Counted from the stretch's first letter, positions 47,728 through 56,679 are shown. The stretch: 64,000 bases of DNA from Alloprevotella sp. OH1205_COT-284 (GCF_003859795.1 NZ_RQYI01000008.1:16180-80179), one strand, 5' to 3'. Program-made: numbers and translations. Notes: generated by a model from the sequence alone, not told the origin.

Positions 47728-48230
47728 TTCTGCCGATTTTCCACCCTGTTTTTTTATTTTTGCCGTTTTGCTTCCGCTAAATCGGTTATCTGATTGATTT
47801 TCTGCGTGTTTCTTGCGAAGGCAAATGAAGGCAACGCTTTTTTTGAAATCGTAATTAATTGGAAGTCAGTATTTGTACGGTGAAGGCAAAATGCTCCTTT
47901 CCTTCCGCTTGCTTTCACCGACCATGGACAAAAAATGGGGTTTGAAGGCGCAGTGAAGGCAAAAAACAGCTCCAACCCTCTCATTTTCAAGTATAAGCAA
48001 TCCTTCTTTTCGTTTTGCCTTCACTTGCCTTCACCTGAAAGTTATTGTAAATCAATTTGTTGATCGGTTTTGCGAAGGCAGCGGAAGCAAAAACATGATG
48101 AATAGGTAACGCGCGCGCGTACGCGCGAGAGAAAATTTGTGTTCATCCTCCCCCATGCGTCAGTCGTCTTCCGGTCTGATGTGGTTTTGTCTACCTCCGA
48201 GTTAGAATTTTCTACATCCAATGCAGAACT
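47728..48230 (-). repeat. dispersed ~490-bp repeat, copy 3 (inverted)
   Basis: Same orientation as copy 2. It keeps the T-rich block with GCCGTTTTGC (47737-47775), tandem TTGCCTTCAC decamers in alternating orientation (for example 47815-47834, 48016-48032, 48067-48092), the alternating CG tract (48110-48127) and the terminal CTACCTCC/TTTTCTACATCC motifs (48190-48228). Diverged from copies 1 and 4. It fills the space between the ferredoxin and the 41-codon transcription unit. Confidence 0.85.
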
Positions 48231-48426
48231 CACGCCGCAGGCTTCGGACGCCGGTTGATCGACCCGTGTTTTTTGAATCGAAATCTTGGGGAAATCATGC
48301 TCGGACTTGTCGATTGCAAGAAATGTAAATATCGCCTGCGATTTTGTTTTGTCGCAATGAAGTGTCAGTATGAGTTTGCAAATAGAGTTTCTCATTCTTA
48401 AAAAACGCGTTTTTCTGCCTGTTTTG

Positions 48427-48458
48427 TTTGTTTAGAAATATCAAAGCTGCTACCTTTG
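48427..48458 (+). promoter_or_regulatory. promoter of the 41-codon ORF transcript
   Basis: TTTG (48427-48430), 20 bases, TACCTTTG (48451-48458): perfect consensus. Transcription should start near 48463. Confidence 0.85.
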
Positions 48459-48462
48459 CATC

Positions 48463-48704
48463 AGTAAAAGGATATTAGCCCGGTATAAAGATTTAAGGAT
48501 AACAACGCTGCCGAGTGCGGCAAAATAGGGTTAAAATGATTAAGGATAACAGACTGCCGTGAGGCAGACGTTAAAAGTGAAAGAAGGCTCGGACAAAGAG
48601 TCGAGCCGGAATGATTAACTCGTTTAACGAACGCTGATGTCAGCCGGAAGGAAGAGCGAAAGCCTCTTTCCCGACGGCGGCAAGCGTATCAAAAAACAAA
48701 ACAC
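48463..48704 (+). ncRNA. long structured leader of the 41-codon ORF
   Basis: About 240 bases between promoter and ATG with regular architecture. The motif ATTAAGGATAACA (or ATTTAAGGATAACA) occurs at 48491-48504 and 48538-48551. Each copy is followed at once by a short hairpin: TGCCG/CGGCA (48509-48522) and CTGCC-GTGA-GGCAG (48554-48567). A third hairpin (48586-48607, GGCTCG/CGAGCC) and a small CTGA/TCAG stem (48633-48642) follow. I do not recognise a known riboswitch or T-box. It could be a cis-regulatory leader or a small RNA in its own right. Confidence 0.55.
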
Positions 48705-48830
48705 ATGAAAGAGAAAAAAACTATTGACGAACTGTTGTATCGCATTGCCCGATACCGTTCGATGGGCAACGGCACCATGTGCCAAATGCTCAACAGCCAA
48801 CTTCGTGCAATCAGCGCACAAACGAAGTGA
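48705..48830 (+). CDS. 41-residue protein of unknown function
   Basis: MKEKKTIDELLYRIARYRSM continues through a second half containing GNGTMCQMLNSQL to a TGA at 48828-48830. It is basic, mostly helical in appearance and has one Cys, with no membrane segment or known motif. Support for translation comes from context: a perfect promoter, an A-rich stretch immediately before the ATG, and a strong terminator 100 bases after the stop. There are no other ORFs in the transcript. It could be a regulator, a toxin-like or leader peptide; no function can be given. Confidence 0.7.
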   Translation: MKEKKTIDELLYRIARYRSMGNGTMCQMLNSQLRAISAQTK

Positions 48831-48926
48831 GACGAAGATTTTCCGAAACGCCGAATCTTACGGGAAGAAAGCGAATGTAGGAAAACTTCATGGTTTGACC
48901 ATCAAACTTATTTGAAATAAACACCT

Positions 48927-48969
48927 TCGGGTGAAATGCTCTTGCAAGGAGTGTTTCACCCGATTTTTT
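48927..48969 (+). terminator. terminator of the 41-codon unit
   Basis: TCGGGTGAAA (48927-48936) and TTTCACCCGA (48954-48963) form a perfect 10-bp stem followed by TTTTTT. Confidence 0.9.
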
Positions 48970-49029
48970 GCATCCGTGGCGGAGTGTTTTGTTTTTTGCG
49001 TCGTAAATTTGTTTTTTATTGAAAAACGG

Positions 49030-49059
49030 TTGCGATATTGAAATTAAAATGTATTTTTG
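49030..49059 (+). promoter_or_regulatory. promoter of the membrane protein gene
   Basis: TTG (49030-49032), 19 bases, TATTTTTG (49052-49059). It lies downstream of an in-frame ATG at 49038, which is therefore not the start. Confidence 0.65.
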
Positions 49060-49091
49060 CGGTTGTAATTCACTCTTTATGGTTTTTGATT

Positions 49092-49943
49092 ATGACTCTT
49101 ACCATCAGCGACGTTTTTAATGAGGCTTGGGATCTCACCAAGCGACATGGTTTGACTTTTGCCGTGTTTTTCTTTTTGTTGGCTGTCCTTTTCAATGGAT
49201 TGCTCTTGGGCACGATGCCCGGTGGGTATTGGCAGGCCGTTTTCGATAATGATGTGGCAGGCATCAGGAATTATTCCGATAGAGAATATTGGCCGAATAT
49301 CGTTTTTTATGTTTTGCAACTTTTTGTGTATGTGGGAGTTGTTGTTGCTATGCTCAATTTGGCACGCGGCGGGAAAACCGGGCTGAGTTGGCGTTCTTAC
49401 AAACTTCCGCTTTCCACCTATTTGAATTATATCGGCTATTCGCTTCTCTCGGCAATACTGGTGTTGGTCGGAATACTGTTTTTGATTATCCCCGGCATCT
49501 ATCTCGCGGTGCGACTTGCTTTCGGATCAATTTATATTCTCGATCATCCCGATGCCGACATCAAAGAGGCTTTTCGTTTCTCGTGGAGAGCAACGGAAGG
49601 TAAGGAGTTTACTTTGTTGGGCTTGGGAATAGTTTCCGGCTTTGTCGCCGCGTTGGGTCTGTTGCTTTGCTGCATCGGTGTGTACTACACGATAGTCATT
49701 TCACAATTTGCTTTGGTCGTTACTTATTTGTGGCTTCTCGACAATAACTCTCTCAAATCGGAGAAAGTCTTCTATTCGTCTTATTCTCAGACTCAAACCA
49801 CATCTCAATCCGCGGAAGCTCCGCGTCGGGAGGCCGCCGATCAGCCACAACCGGCCGAACAATCCGCTTCGCCGAAGGCAGAAGGCAATTCGGGATCTTC
49901 ACATCAAAACGTTTCTTCCGGCTACGACCGAACCAAATATTGA
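49092..49943 (+). CDS. multi-pass membrane protein, unknown
   Basis: 283 residues. Hydrophobic spans near 21-42, 69-91, 112-141 (probably re-entrant or two short helices) and 174-215 (two helices), with a hydrophilic Ser/Gln/Pro-rich tail after residue 220. The layout, with 'DVFNEAWDLTKRHG' before the first span and a GKE motif between spans, is common among uncharacterised Bacteroidetes inner-membrane proteins, but I assign no family. The start at 49092 is chosen from the promoter position. Its stop overlaps the DUF2752 start by one base, so the two genes are coupled. Confidence 0.82.
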   Translation: MTLTISDVFNEAWDLTKRHGLTFAVFFFLLAVLFNGLLLGTMPGGYWQAVFDNDVAGIRNYSDREYWPNIVFYVLQLFVYVGVVVAMLNLARGGKTGLSWRSYKLPLSTYLNYIGYSLLSAILVLVGILFLIIPGIYLAVRLAFGSIYILDHPDADIKEAFRFSWRATEGKEFTLLGLGIVSGFVAALGLLLCCIGVYYTIVISQFALVVTYLWLLDNNSLKSEKVFYSSYSQTQTTSQSAEAPRREAADQPQPAEQSASPKAEGNSGSSHQNVSSGYDRTKY

Positions 49944-50317
49944 TGGACAATCGCAAGAAACGACATATTTTGCTCCCCGTTGCCGTACTGGTGGCGGGGA
50001 GTCTGTATTATTTGTACGACCCGGAATTGGGGGCGTGGTTTCCGCAGTGTCATCTTCGCACATGGACGGGATATTCCTGCCCAACGTGTGGAGCGCAGAG
50101 GGCGTTGCACGATTTGTTGCATGGACATGTTGCCGAGGCGGTTGCTCACAATTTGCTGCTGCCCGTGGCCGTGGTTTTGCTGTTGCTCTATGTCGGCAGC
50201 GGCCGTTGGGAACGGTTGGCTCCGTTGAGAAAGATGCTGCAATCGCGAGTGGCTTTGGTGCTTTATGGCGTTTGTGTGTTGCTTTGGTGGGTGCTGAGAA
50301 ATATTTTGAGGATATAA
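49943..50317 (+). CDS. DUF2752 membrane protein
   Basis: 124 residues. The family signature 'TGYSCPTCGAQRALHDLLHG' with CPxCG, preceded by 'PQC', is clear. Hydrophobic helices lie near 9-24, 68-85 and 100-120. DUF2752 proteins are small membrane proteins, often encoded next to other membrane proteins of unknown role. Overlap TGATG with the upstream gene indicates translational coupling. Confidence 0.88.
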   Translation: MDNRKKRHILLPVAVLVAGSLYYLYDPELGAWFPQCHLRTWTGYSCPTCGAQRALHDLLHGHVAEAVAHNLLLPVAVVLLLLYVGSGRWERLAPLRKMLQSRVALVLYGVCVLLWWVLRNILRI

Positions 50318-50353
50318 AATATTTTGAAGCGATAAAAAAGAATACTCGAAAGA

Positions 50354-50385
50354 TTTGGAGGCTGTTTATTTTTGCAGTACTTTTG
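50354..50385 (+). promoter_or_regulatory. promoter of the large secreted protein gene
   Basis: TTTG (50354-50357), 20 bases, TACTTTTG (50378-50385). The ATG follows 25 bases later. Confidence 0.8.
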
Positions 50386-50410
50386 TCGCTAAATCTTTAA
50401 ATCTACGGTT

Positions 50411-52234
50411 ATGAAACTACAAATAGAGAAACAACTTTTGCTGTGTTTATGCCTGTTCCTTTCTTCTTTGGGATGGGCGCAAAATGTGATTTTCCATGAA
50501 ACTTTTGATACCTTCGACAAGGCGGGAGGGAACGACGGACAGTGGAAAGGAGTCAATGGTTCTTCGGTTACAAATAAAGATCTCTCCGGTTGGCATTTGG
50601 AAAAAGTATATTATGCCAATAGGTGTGTTAAAATGGGAACGGGAACAGCTGCCGGTTCCATAACAACGCCTGTCCTTAGTCAACTTAGCGGAAAGGCCAC
50701 GCTTACCATCAAGGCCGGTGCTTGGGATGCGAAAACTGAAAATACCACGATTTCGGTTTCGCTCGAAGGAGGAGGAACAATCAACCCCTCTACTTTTACT
50801 TTGGAAAAAGGAAAGTTTAATAGCTATCAAGCCACCATTACGGGCGGAACTGCTGCAACGAAAATAAAGATCGCCGCCGGCACTGCAAAGAATAACCGCT
50901 TTTTTCTTGACGACATCAAGGTAGAAGGTGAAGGCGGTCAGCCCGATCCGCAGCCGCAACCGGAAACAAAGAGCGTGAACAGTATTGCCGAACTGCTCAA
51001 ATTGACCGATAATACCCCCATTCGCCTCACCTTGTCGAAAGACAATCGCGGCAATATCCTCGAAGCCAAAGGCAAAGAAGAGGCTTATGTGAACGACGGT
51101 CAAGGAGCGGTGTGTATCAAGAATTTCCTCACCACCGACAGAGGTTGGCATCCCGTGACCGGCGGTCAGCTTGTGGGCGTCATCGAAGGAAAATTTACGA
51201 AACAAAACGGAGTTCCGACCATTGTCGGCAACACTGCTTCCGATGCAAACAAGTTTTTGTGTCTTGAATTCATGCGCAAGCCCGAAGCCGAAACGAAAGG
51301 ACTTTCGGAGGTGTTGGACGACAAAAAACTACGTGCGCATTTGGTGAAAATTCATGGTGTGCAGATCAAGAAAGAGGGAGATGCCCTCTATGCCGAATCG
51401 AATGGCCGGAAAATTGAAATTCAAGAACATCTGCACGCGCTCAATCCGACATATTCGGAAAACGTTTATGCCGGCAGAACCTTTGATCTCGAAGCCGTGG
51501 TGAGCGCAAAGAGCGAAGATACCCCGGTGCTCTACTATGTTGCGGCCGAAGAAGTGAAGGTTGAACTCACCCTCGACGAAACCGCGGACAACACCACGCA
51601 GCTTGCGATGAACGAAGGCAGACTTGCCAATATCGTCGTGAAACGCACACTCATGCCCGACATGTGGAACACGATCTGTCTGCCGTTTAATATCGACCTT
51701 TCCGACACGGAACTCGGAGAAGCACAGCTGGCCAAGCTGAAAGGCTATGATGCCGCCACGAAAACGCTCAACTTCGAGTCTTGCACCACGATCGAGGCCG
51801 GTGTGCCGTATTTGATCTTCATGTCGAAAAAACTTGTGCAACTGGAAGTAGGAGGTGTCTATGTGCATAAAGCACTGCAACCTCAAACCGTGAACGACTT
51901 TGAATTCCACGGTATTTATGCTCCCAAGGATTTCTCGGCCGACGACAAAAATATTTATTTCTTGGGAAAAGGCAATAAAATTTATTCCCCCTCTCCCACC
52001 ACCGAAGCTCTCCGTGCGTTCCGTGCTTATTTCCGCTACAATGGCAGCGCGGCGGCGATTTCACGCTTCACCGTCGACGGTCATTCTTACGACGTGACCG
52101 CTATCGGCGATCTCCTCATCGTGCCGAACGAACAAGGTGAAGATATTTATGACTTGTCGGGACGCAAAGCCGACGGTAATCGCATCGGACAGGGAGTGTA
52201 CATCAAGAAAAAACAAAAACAGCTTTATTATTAA
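50411..52234 (+). CDS. large secreted surface protein with Por-type C-terminus
   Basis: 607 residues. Signal peptide ends at GWA-QN (about residue 23). Residues 25-175 look like a jelly-roll/carbohydrate-binding-type beta domain (ETFDTFDKAGGNDGQWKGVNG... NNRFFLDDIKVEG). A Pro/Gln linker follows, then a beta region with OB-like features, then a typical Bacteroidetes block 'RTLMPDMWNTICLPFNIDLSD... GVPYLIFMSKK'. The tail 'DIYDLSGRKADGNRIGQGVYIKKKQ' resembles a type IX sorting domain. Likely surface exposed; ligand unknown. It starts a run with the 55-codon ORF and a nuclease. Confidence 0.87.
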   Translation: MKLQIEKQLLLCLCLFLSSLGWAQNVIFHETFDTFDKAGGNDGQWKGVNGSSVTNKDLSGWHLEKVYYANRCVKMGTGTAAGSITTPVLSQLSGKATLTIKAGAWDAKTENTTISVSLEGGGTINPSTFTLEKGKFNSYQATITGGTAATKIKIAAGTAKNNRFFLDDIKVEGEGGQPDPQPQPETKSVNSIAELLKLTDNTPIRLTLSKDNRGNILEAKGKEEAYVNDGQGAVCIKNFLTTDRGWHPVTGGQLVGVIEGKFTKQNGVPTIVGNTASDANKFLCLEFMRKPEAETKGLSEVLDDKKLRAHLVKIHGVQIKKEGDALYAESNGRKIEIQEHLHALNPTYSENVYAGRTFDLEAVVSAKSEDTPVLYYVAAEEVKVELTLDETADNTTQLAMNEGRLANIVVKRTLMPDMWNTICLPFNIDLSDTELGEAQLAKLKGYDAATKTLNFESCTTIEAGVPYLIFMSKKLVQLEVGGVYVHKALQPQTVNDFEFHGIYAPKDFSADDKNIYFLGKGNKIYSPSPTTEALRAFRAYFRYNGSAAAISRFTVDGHSYDVTAIGDLLIVPNEQGEDIYDLSGRKADGNRIGQGVYIKKKQKQLYY

Positions 52235-52246
52235 AAACATAACACC

Positions 52247-52414
52247 ATGAAACGCTACATTGCTCCGACATTTCAATATACCGCTGTTCACCTCGAAGGC
52301 ATCATTGCCGGTTCGACGGGAGAAAAACCACCTTCCCTCAAAATCTCATCAACCTTTGAGGAAACACCCGACATACTTTGGGGAGGTGAGGGCAATGCCG
52401 CCGAGGGTGTTTGA
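52247..52414 (+). CDS. 55-residue protein of unknown function
   Basis: MKRYIAPTFQYTAVHLEGII continues to AEGV, with a TGA at 52412-52414. It starts 12 bases after the secreted protein gene. The opening pattern (MKRYIAP..., a hydrophobic and acidic first half, then 'IAGS') is like many short uncharacterised ORFs of Prevotella and Bacteroides that accompany surface-protein genes. No signal peptide or motif. The function is unknown; coding status rests on context and the family-like start. Confidence 0.65.
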   Translation: MKRYIAPTFQYTAVHLEGIIAGSTGEKPPSLKISSTFEETPDILWGGEGNAAEGV

Positions 52415-52461
52415 TACGGAAATCTACTTTTTCGACTAAAACCATGAATATTCATTTTCCC

Positions 52462-53553
52462 ATGAAAAGATTCATTTTTATGTTTGTCGGTGTGATGACC
52501 GCATTGGTCATCGGCGCACAAACCAAAAACACCTCCAACGACAAGGATATTGAGGTGTATGATAGTAAAACACAAGCCGTGCTCCGCACCTACAAAGCCG
52601 GAACTTACGACTTTGTCGTTACTTTGGAGGGCTATGGTCTGAAAGTCTATGTCAAGAGTAAAGACTCCGAAGACTTCTTCGATGCGGCATATCGTGTGGT
52701 GTCGCAGACGGATCCCAACCCCGATCCCGATCCTCATGATCAAGTCAATAAAAACAAAAACACCAATCTTGTCGGCAATAGACAATATGCGTGGCGATTG
52801 GAATATCCCAAACTCAGAGAAGGGACTGAAAATATTATCTCCGTGCATAAAGCCCAAGATGTTGAAGACATCACGCTGAGTTTGGAGTGGGATACGAACA
52901 AAAAGGCTCAGCGTTGGTCATGCTTCCAATTTCATGGAGGAACTCCTAATAATAATGTGGAACGAAAGAATGACTTTCGCCAAGATCCCAATATCCCTTC
53001 TCACCTTCAACCCACCCATAAAGATTATGCCTCTACCGGATATGACCGTGGACACATGTGTGCTTCCGAAGACAGACAAACCACTCAGGAGCATAATTCG
53101 CAAACATTTTTCATGACCAACATGCATCCGCAGTTGCATAGCCACAATGGTGGAATTTGGAAGCGTTTAGAGGAGCTTGTTCAAAAATGGGGGTATAATC
53201 GTTCGTTTTGCGACACGCTCTATGCCGTGAAAGCCGGCACGATTGACAAAGAGACTGATCTTTTGGGATATATGCAGGCTGCCAAAAGTAATATGAAATT
53301 GCCCATCCCCAAATACTTCTACATGGCTATTCTTTCCTTCAAGAAAGGCCAAGATGGAAAAGGACAATATCAAGCTATCGGTTTTTGGACAGTGCATGAT
53401 GGCGTAAATTATAAGAAGGTTAAACTGAATACTTTGGCTTGCTCTATCAAAGAATTGGAAGCCAAAACCGGCATTGATTTCTTCTGCAACCTGCCCGACG
53501 ATATTGAGAAGATGGTTGAAGAAGCGTATGATCCGGATCAATGGAATTGGTAA
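52462..53553 (+). CDS. secreted DNA/RNA non-specific endonuclease (NUC1 family)
   Basis: 363 residues with a signal peptide (MKRFIFMFVGVMTALVIGAQ). An N-terminal beta domain (about 25-85) precedes the betabetaalpha-metal nuclease: D195-RGHM-199 with general base H198 and the metal-binding Asn in 'HSHNGGIW' (N229 region). 'FFMTNMHPQ' is also family-typical. It should cleave DNA or RNA outside the cell. An ATG at 52444 would add six residues before the signal peptide. Ends at a bidirectional terminator. Confidence 0.9.
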   Translation: MKRFIFMFVGVMTALVIGAQTKNTSNDKDIEVYDSKTQAVLRTYKAGTYDFVVTLEGYGLKVYVKSKDSEDFFDAAYRVVSQTDPNPDPDPHDQVNKNKNTNLVGNRQYAWRLEYPKLREGTENIISVHKAQDVEDITLSLEWDTNKKAQRWSCFQFHGGTPNNNVERKNDFRQDPNIPSHLQPTHKDYASTGYDRGHMCASEDRQTTQEHNSQTFFMTNMHPQLHSHNGGIWKRLEELVQKWGYNRSFCDTLYAVKAGTIDKETDLLGYMQAAKSNMKLPIPKYFYMAILSFKKGQDGKGQYQAIGFWTVHDGVNYKKVKLNTLACSIKELEAKTGIDFFCNLPDDIEKMVEEAYDPDQWNW

Positions 53554-53594
53554 TGACCGGTATTTGAACACCGATTGTTTGCCATTCAAAGAAA

Positions 53595-53637
53595 ACACCG
53601 CCGCTTTCTCTGTGTTGAGGAAGCGGCGGTGTTTTTT
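53595..53637. terminator. bidirectional terminator between the nuclease gene and gdhA
   Basis: ACACCGCCGCTT (53595-53606) pairs perfectly with AAGCGGCGGTGT (53621-53632). TTTTTT follows on the plus strand and TTTTC on the minus strand, serving both convergent genes. Confidence 0.88.
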
Positions 53638-53657
53638 GCAAATAAACGGTCATCAAG

Positions 53658-54995
53658 TCAAATTACGCCTTGTGCCATCATCGCCTTGGCCACTTTCATG
53701 AAACCGGCGATATTCGCTCCTTTCACGTAATTGACATAGCCGTCGGGATCTGTGCCATATTTCACGCACGCCCCGTGAATATTCTCCATGATTTCGTGCA
53801 GGCGGCGATCTACTTCTTCGGCCGACCATGATAAGCGTCCGGAGTTCTGACTCATTTCGAGCCCCGAAACCGAGACGCCGCCGGCATTGGCCGCTTTGCC
53901 CGGAGCATAGAGGATTTTAGCATCGTGGAACACGCGAACAGCCTCCGGAGTAGAAGGCATGTTCGCTCCTTCGCTCACAGCAATACATCCGTTGGCCACC
54001 AACATCTGCGCATGCTCGCCGTTGAGTTCGTTCTGTGTGGCGGAGGGTAGTGCAATGTCGGCCTTGATGCCCCAAGGCTTTTGCCCTTCGTAGTATTGCG
54101 CCGAAGGATATTGTTCCACGTACTCGCGGATGCGACCGCGATATACATTTTTAAGTTCCATGACGTAGTCCAACTTCTCGCGATCAATGCCGTCGGGATC
54201 GTAGACAAAACCGTCCGAATCGGAAAGCGTCAAAACTTTTCCTCCCAATTTCAGCACTTTTTCGGCAGTATATTGTGCCACGTTGCCCGATCCGGAAATC
54301 AAAACAGATTTGCCTTTCAGGTCGAGTCCGCGTGTTTTGAGCATTTCCATGAGGAAGTATACGTTGCCGTAGCCTGTGGCTTCGGGGCGGATGAGGCTTC
54401 CGCCAAATTCCAATCCTTTTCCGGTCAAGACGCCCGTAAACTCACGCGTGTATTTTTTGTAGGCTCCGAACATATAGCCCACTTCTCGTCCGCCCACTCC
54501 GATGTCGCCTGCCGGCACGTCGCAATCCGCTCCTATGTTGCGATGGAGTTCGAGCATGAAAGCCTGACAGAAGCGCATCACTTCTGCCGCGCTTTTGCCG
54601 CGAGGCGAGAAGTCCGATCCGCCTTTGGCTCCGCCCATTGGCAACGTGGTGAGGGCATTCTTGAAAACTTGCTCAAAGGCCAAGAATTTCAAGATGCCGA
54701 CATTGACCGATGCGTGAAAACGCAACCCACCCTTGTAGGGACCGATGGCGTTGTTGTGTTGCACGCGATACCCCATGTTTGTATGAACGTTGCCTTTGTC
54801 GTCCGTCCATGTCACGCGGAAAGTGTAAATGCGTTCGGGGACGCACAACCGTTCGATAAGATTGGCTTTTTCAAACTCCGGATGTTTGTTGTACTCCTCT
54901 TCGATGGTGGCGAGCACTTCTTCCACGGCCTGATGATATTCGGGCTCGTTGGGAAATCTACGTTTCAGGTCTTCGAGAACTTGGACTGCGTTCAT
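53658..54995 (-). CDS. gdhA: NADP-type glutamate dehydrogenase
   Basis: 445 residues, the hexameric bacterial length. Catalytic lysine K124 in LPMGGAKGGSDF, substrate-binding GPYKGGLRF (K88), and a Rossmann motif GSGNVAQ. It interconverts 2-oxoglutarate plus ammonia and glutamate, the main ammonia-assimilation route in Bacteroidales. The -7-like TATATTCG box lies 58 bases upstream. Confidence 0.97.
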   Translation of the reverse strand: MNAVQVLEDLKRRFPNEPEYHQAVEEVLATIEEEYNKHPEFEKANLIERLCVPERIYTFRVTWTDDKGNVHTNMGYRVQHNNAIGPYKGGLRFHASVNVGILKFLAFEQVFKNALTTLPMGGAKGGSDFSPRGKSAAEVMRFCQAFMLELHRNIGADCDVPAGDIGVGGREVGYMFGAYKKYTREFTGVLTGKGLEFGGSLIRPEATGYGNVYFLMEMLKTRGLDLKGKSVLISGSGNVAQYTAEKVLKLGGKVLTLSDSDGFVYDPDGIDREKLDYVMELKNVYRGRIREYVEQYPSAQYYEGQKPWGIKADIALPSATQNELNGEHAQMLVANGCIAVSEGANMPSTPEAVRVFHDAKILYAPGKAANAGGVSVSGLEMSQNSGRLSWSAEEVDRRLHEIMENIHGACVKYGTDPDGYVNYVKGANIAGFMKVAKAMMAQGVI

Positions 54996-55052
54996 AACGT
55001 TCGGTTGTGTTATTTTGCCAGATTATAAATGATTTTTATTTCCTTTCGTTTG

Positions 55053-55084
55053 CGAATATAGGCATATTGATTGACATTTGCAAT
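55053..55084 (-). promoter_or_regulatory. promoter of gdhA
   Basis: The minus strand reads ATTG (55084-55081), 20 bases, TATATTCG (55060-55053); one mismatch in each box. The 345-base gap to mdh also holds the mdh promoter and nothing else recognised. Confidence 0.55.
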
Positions 55085-55179
55085 TTGTTGTTTCAAAAAA
55101 GTAAGAAATAAAACCACTTTTTTTCTGTTGAAGCGAAAAAAATGCCGTTTTGCTTAGTCGGATTATAAAAGTAAATGCT

Positions 55180-55187
55180 TATCTTTG
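55180..55187 (+). promoter_or_regulatory. -7 promoter box upstream of mdh
   Basis: TATCTTTG, about 150 bases before the mdh ATG. No good -33 at the usual spacing, so a long leader is possible. Confidence 0.5.
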
Positions 55188-55340
55188 CTTCGAAAGCATG
55201 AACGAAAAACGACACGGATTTCATGAGGCTTTTCAACGCCGTTTTCGGTGGTTTCCGCCTTTTCCTTTCGATGTCTTTCTTGCGTTTCGGAACTCTGTTT
55301 TTTGATGCTATCATTTATTCATTTCTAAATACAAATTCCA

Positions 55341-56333
55341 ATGGCATTTTTAACTGACGAAAAACTCGTTATCGTAGGTGCAGCCGGCATGATCGGCTCC
55401 AACATGGTACAAAGCGCCCTCATGATGGGGCTGACCTCCAACATCTGTCTTTACGACGTTTTCTCTCCCGAAGGAGTGGCCGAAGAGATGCGTCAATGCG
55501 GATTTAACGATGCCAACATCACCGCCACCACCGACGTGGCCGAAGCCTTCAAAGGCGCGAAATACATCATCTCTTCCGGCGGAGCTCCTCGCAAAGAGGG
55601 CATGACGCGCGAAGATCTTCTTGCCGGCAACTGCAAAATCGCCGAAGAACTCGGTAAGAATATCAAAACCTACTGCCCCGACGTCAAGCATGTGGTGATC
55701 ATCTTCAACCCTGCCGATCTCACCGGTCTTGTAACGCTGCTCTATTCCGGTCTTAAACCCGGCCAAGTGACCACTCTCGCCGGTCTCGACTCCACTCGTT
55801 TGCAAAGTGCCCTCGCCAAGAAGTTCGGTGTGATGCAAAACCAAGTCAAGGGTTGCACCACCTACGGCGGTCACGGCGAACAAATGGCAGTGTTCGGCAG
55901 TGCAGTGGAAGTTGCCGGTCGCAAACTCACCGACATCATCGGCACTCCCGAATTCCCGACAGAAGAATGGGAAGCCATGAAGAAAGCCGTTACCCAAGGC
56001 GGTGCCGCCATTATTAAGCTCCGCGGTCGTTCTTCCTTCCAAAGCCCCTCTTATCTCTCGGTCGAAATGATTCGTGCCGTCATGGGGGGAGCACCTTTCA
56101 ACTATCCTGCCGGAACTTATGTGAAAAACGAAAAGTATGCTCACATCATGATGGCCATGGATACTACGCTCGATGCCAACGGTTGCTCCTATAAGATGCC
56201 CGTCGGAACACCCGAGGAAGTTGCAGCCCTCGATGCCAGCTATGAGCACCTTTGCAAGATGCGCGACGAGCTCGTGACGCTCAACATCGTTCCCCCCGTG
56301 TCGGAATGGAGCAGCATCAACCCCAACCTCTGA
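55341..56333 (+). CDS. mdh: NAD-dependent malate dehydrogenase
   Basis: 330 residues of the LDH/MDH superfamily. GAAGMIGS binds NAD, R84 and R90 (APRKEGMTR) and R153 bind the substrate, N123 and D150 are conserved, and H178 (YGGHGEQM) is catalytic. It interconverts malate and oxaloacetate, here in the reductive branch to fumarate and succinate together with the neighbouring class I fumarase. Transcribed toward fumarase, separated by tandem hairpins. Confidence 0.95.
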   Translation: MAFLTDEKLVIVGAAGMIGSNMVQSALMMGLTSNICLYDVFSPEGVAEEMRQCGFNDANITATTDVAEAFKGAKYIISSGGAPRKEGMTREDLLAGNCKIAEELGKNIKTYCPDVKHVVIIFNPADLTGLVTLLYSGLKPGQVTTLAGLDSTRLQSALAKKFGVMQNQVKGCTTYGGHGEQMAVFGSAVEVAGRKLTDIIGTPEFPTEEWEAMKKAVTQGGAAIIKLRGRSSFQSPSYLSVEMIRAVMGGAPFNYPAGTYVKNEKYAHIMMAMDTTLDANGCSYKMPVGTPEEVAALDASYEHLCKMRDELVTLNIVPPVSEWSSINPNL

Positions 56334-56400
56334 TCCGTCTGTCCTCATACGACTAAGACCGCTTACGAAGAATAGTCGTGTCATCTCCTTTTGATGCGCC

Positions 56401-56480
56401 TTTCTCCGATGTCTGTCAGACATCGGAGAAAGCCAAAACGCAGCCGCACAACGCTCTCTGAGAGCCGTGCGGCTGCAATT
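56401..56480 (+). terminator. tandem hairpins after mdh
   Basis: The first is a perfect 15-bp palindrome with a one-base loop (56401-56415 and 56417-56431). The second pairs GCAGCCGCAC (56440-56449) with GTGCGGCTGC (56467-56476), followed by AATTCTTTTG. Together they make a strong end. Confidence 0.85.
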
Positions 56481-56679
56481 CTTTTGTGCTCGTTTACCGG
56501 TTGAAGGGCATACTCTTTGTATTGTTGAGATGCTACCTTCCTTTTGTCGGGCGCAGTCTTCTTTGTGAGGTACACGCTCATTCCTTCATCAGGCGTACGC
56601 TCTTTAATAGCTCCTTAACGAGAGATGCGCCCCTTGTTTGATGAGGCGCATCTCCTATTGTCGAAGTTTTCTTTTCGGT

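Noticed and set aside
47391..47744. 117-codon minus-strand frame between the ferredoxin and repeat copy 3
   Set aside because: It runs through the ferredoxin terminator and into the repeat, with a low-complexity basic translation.
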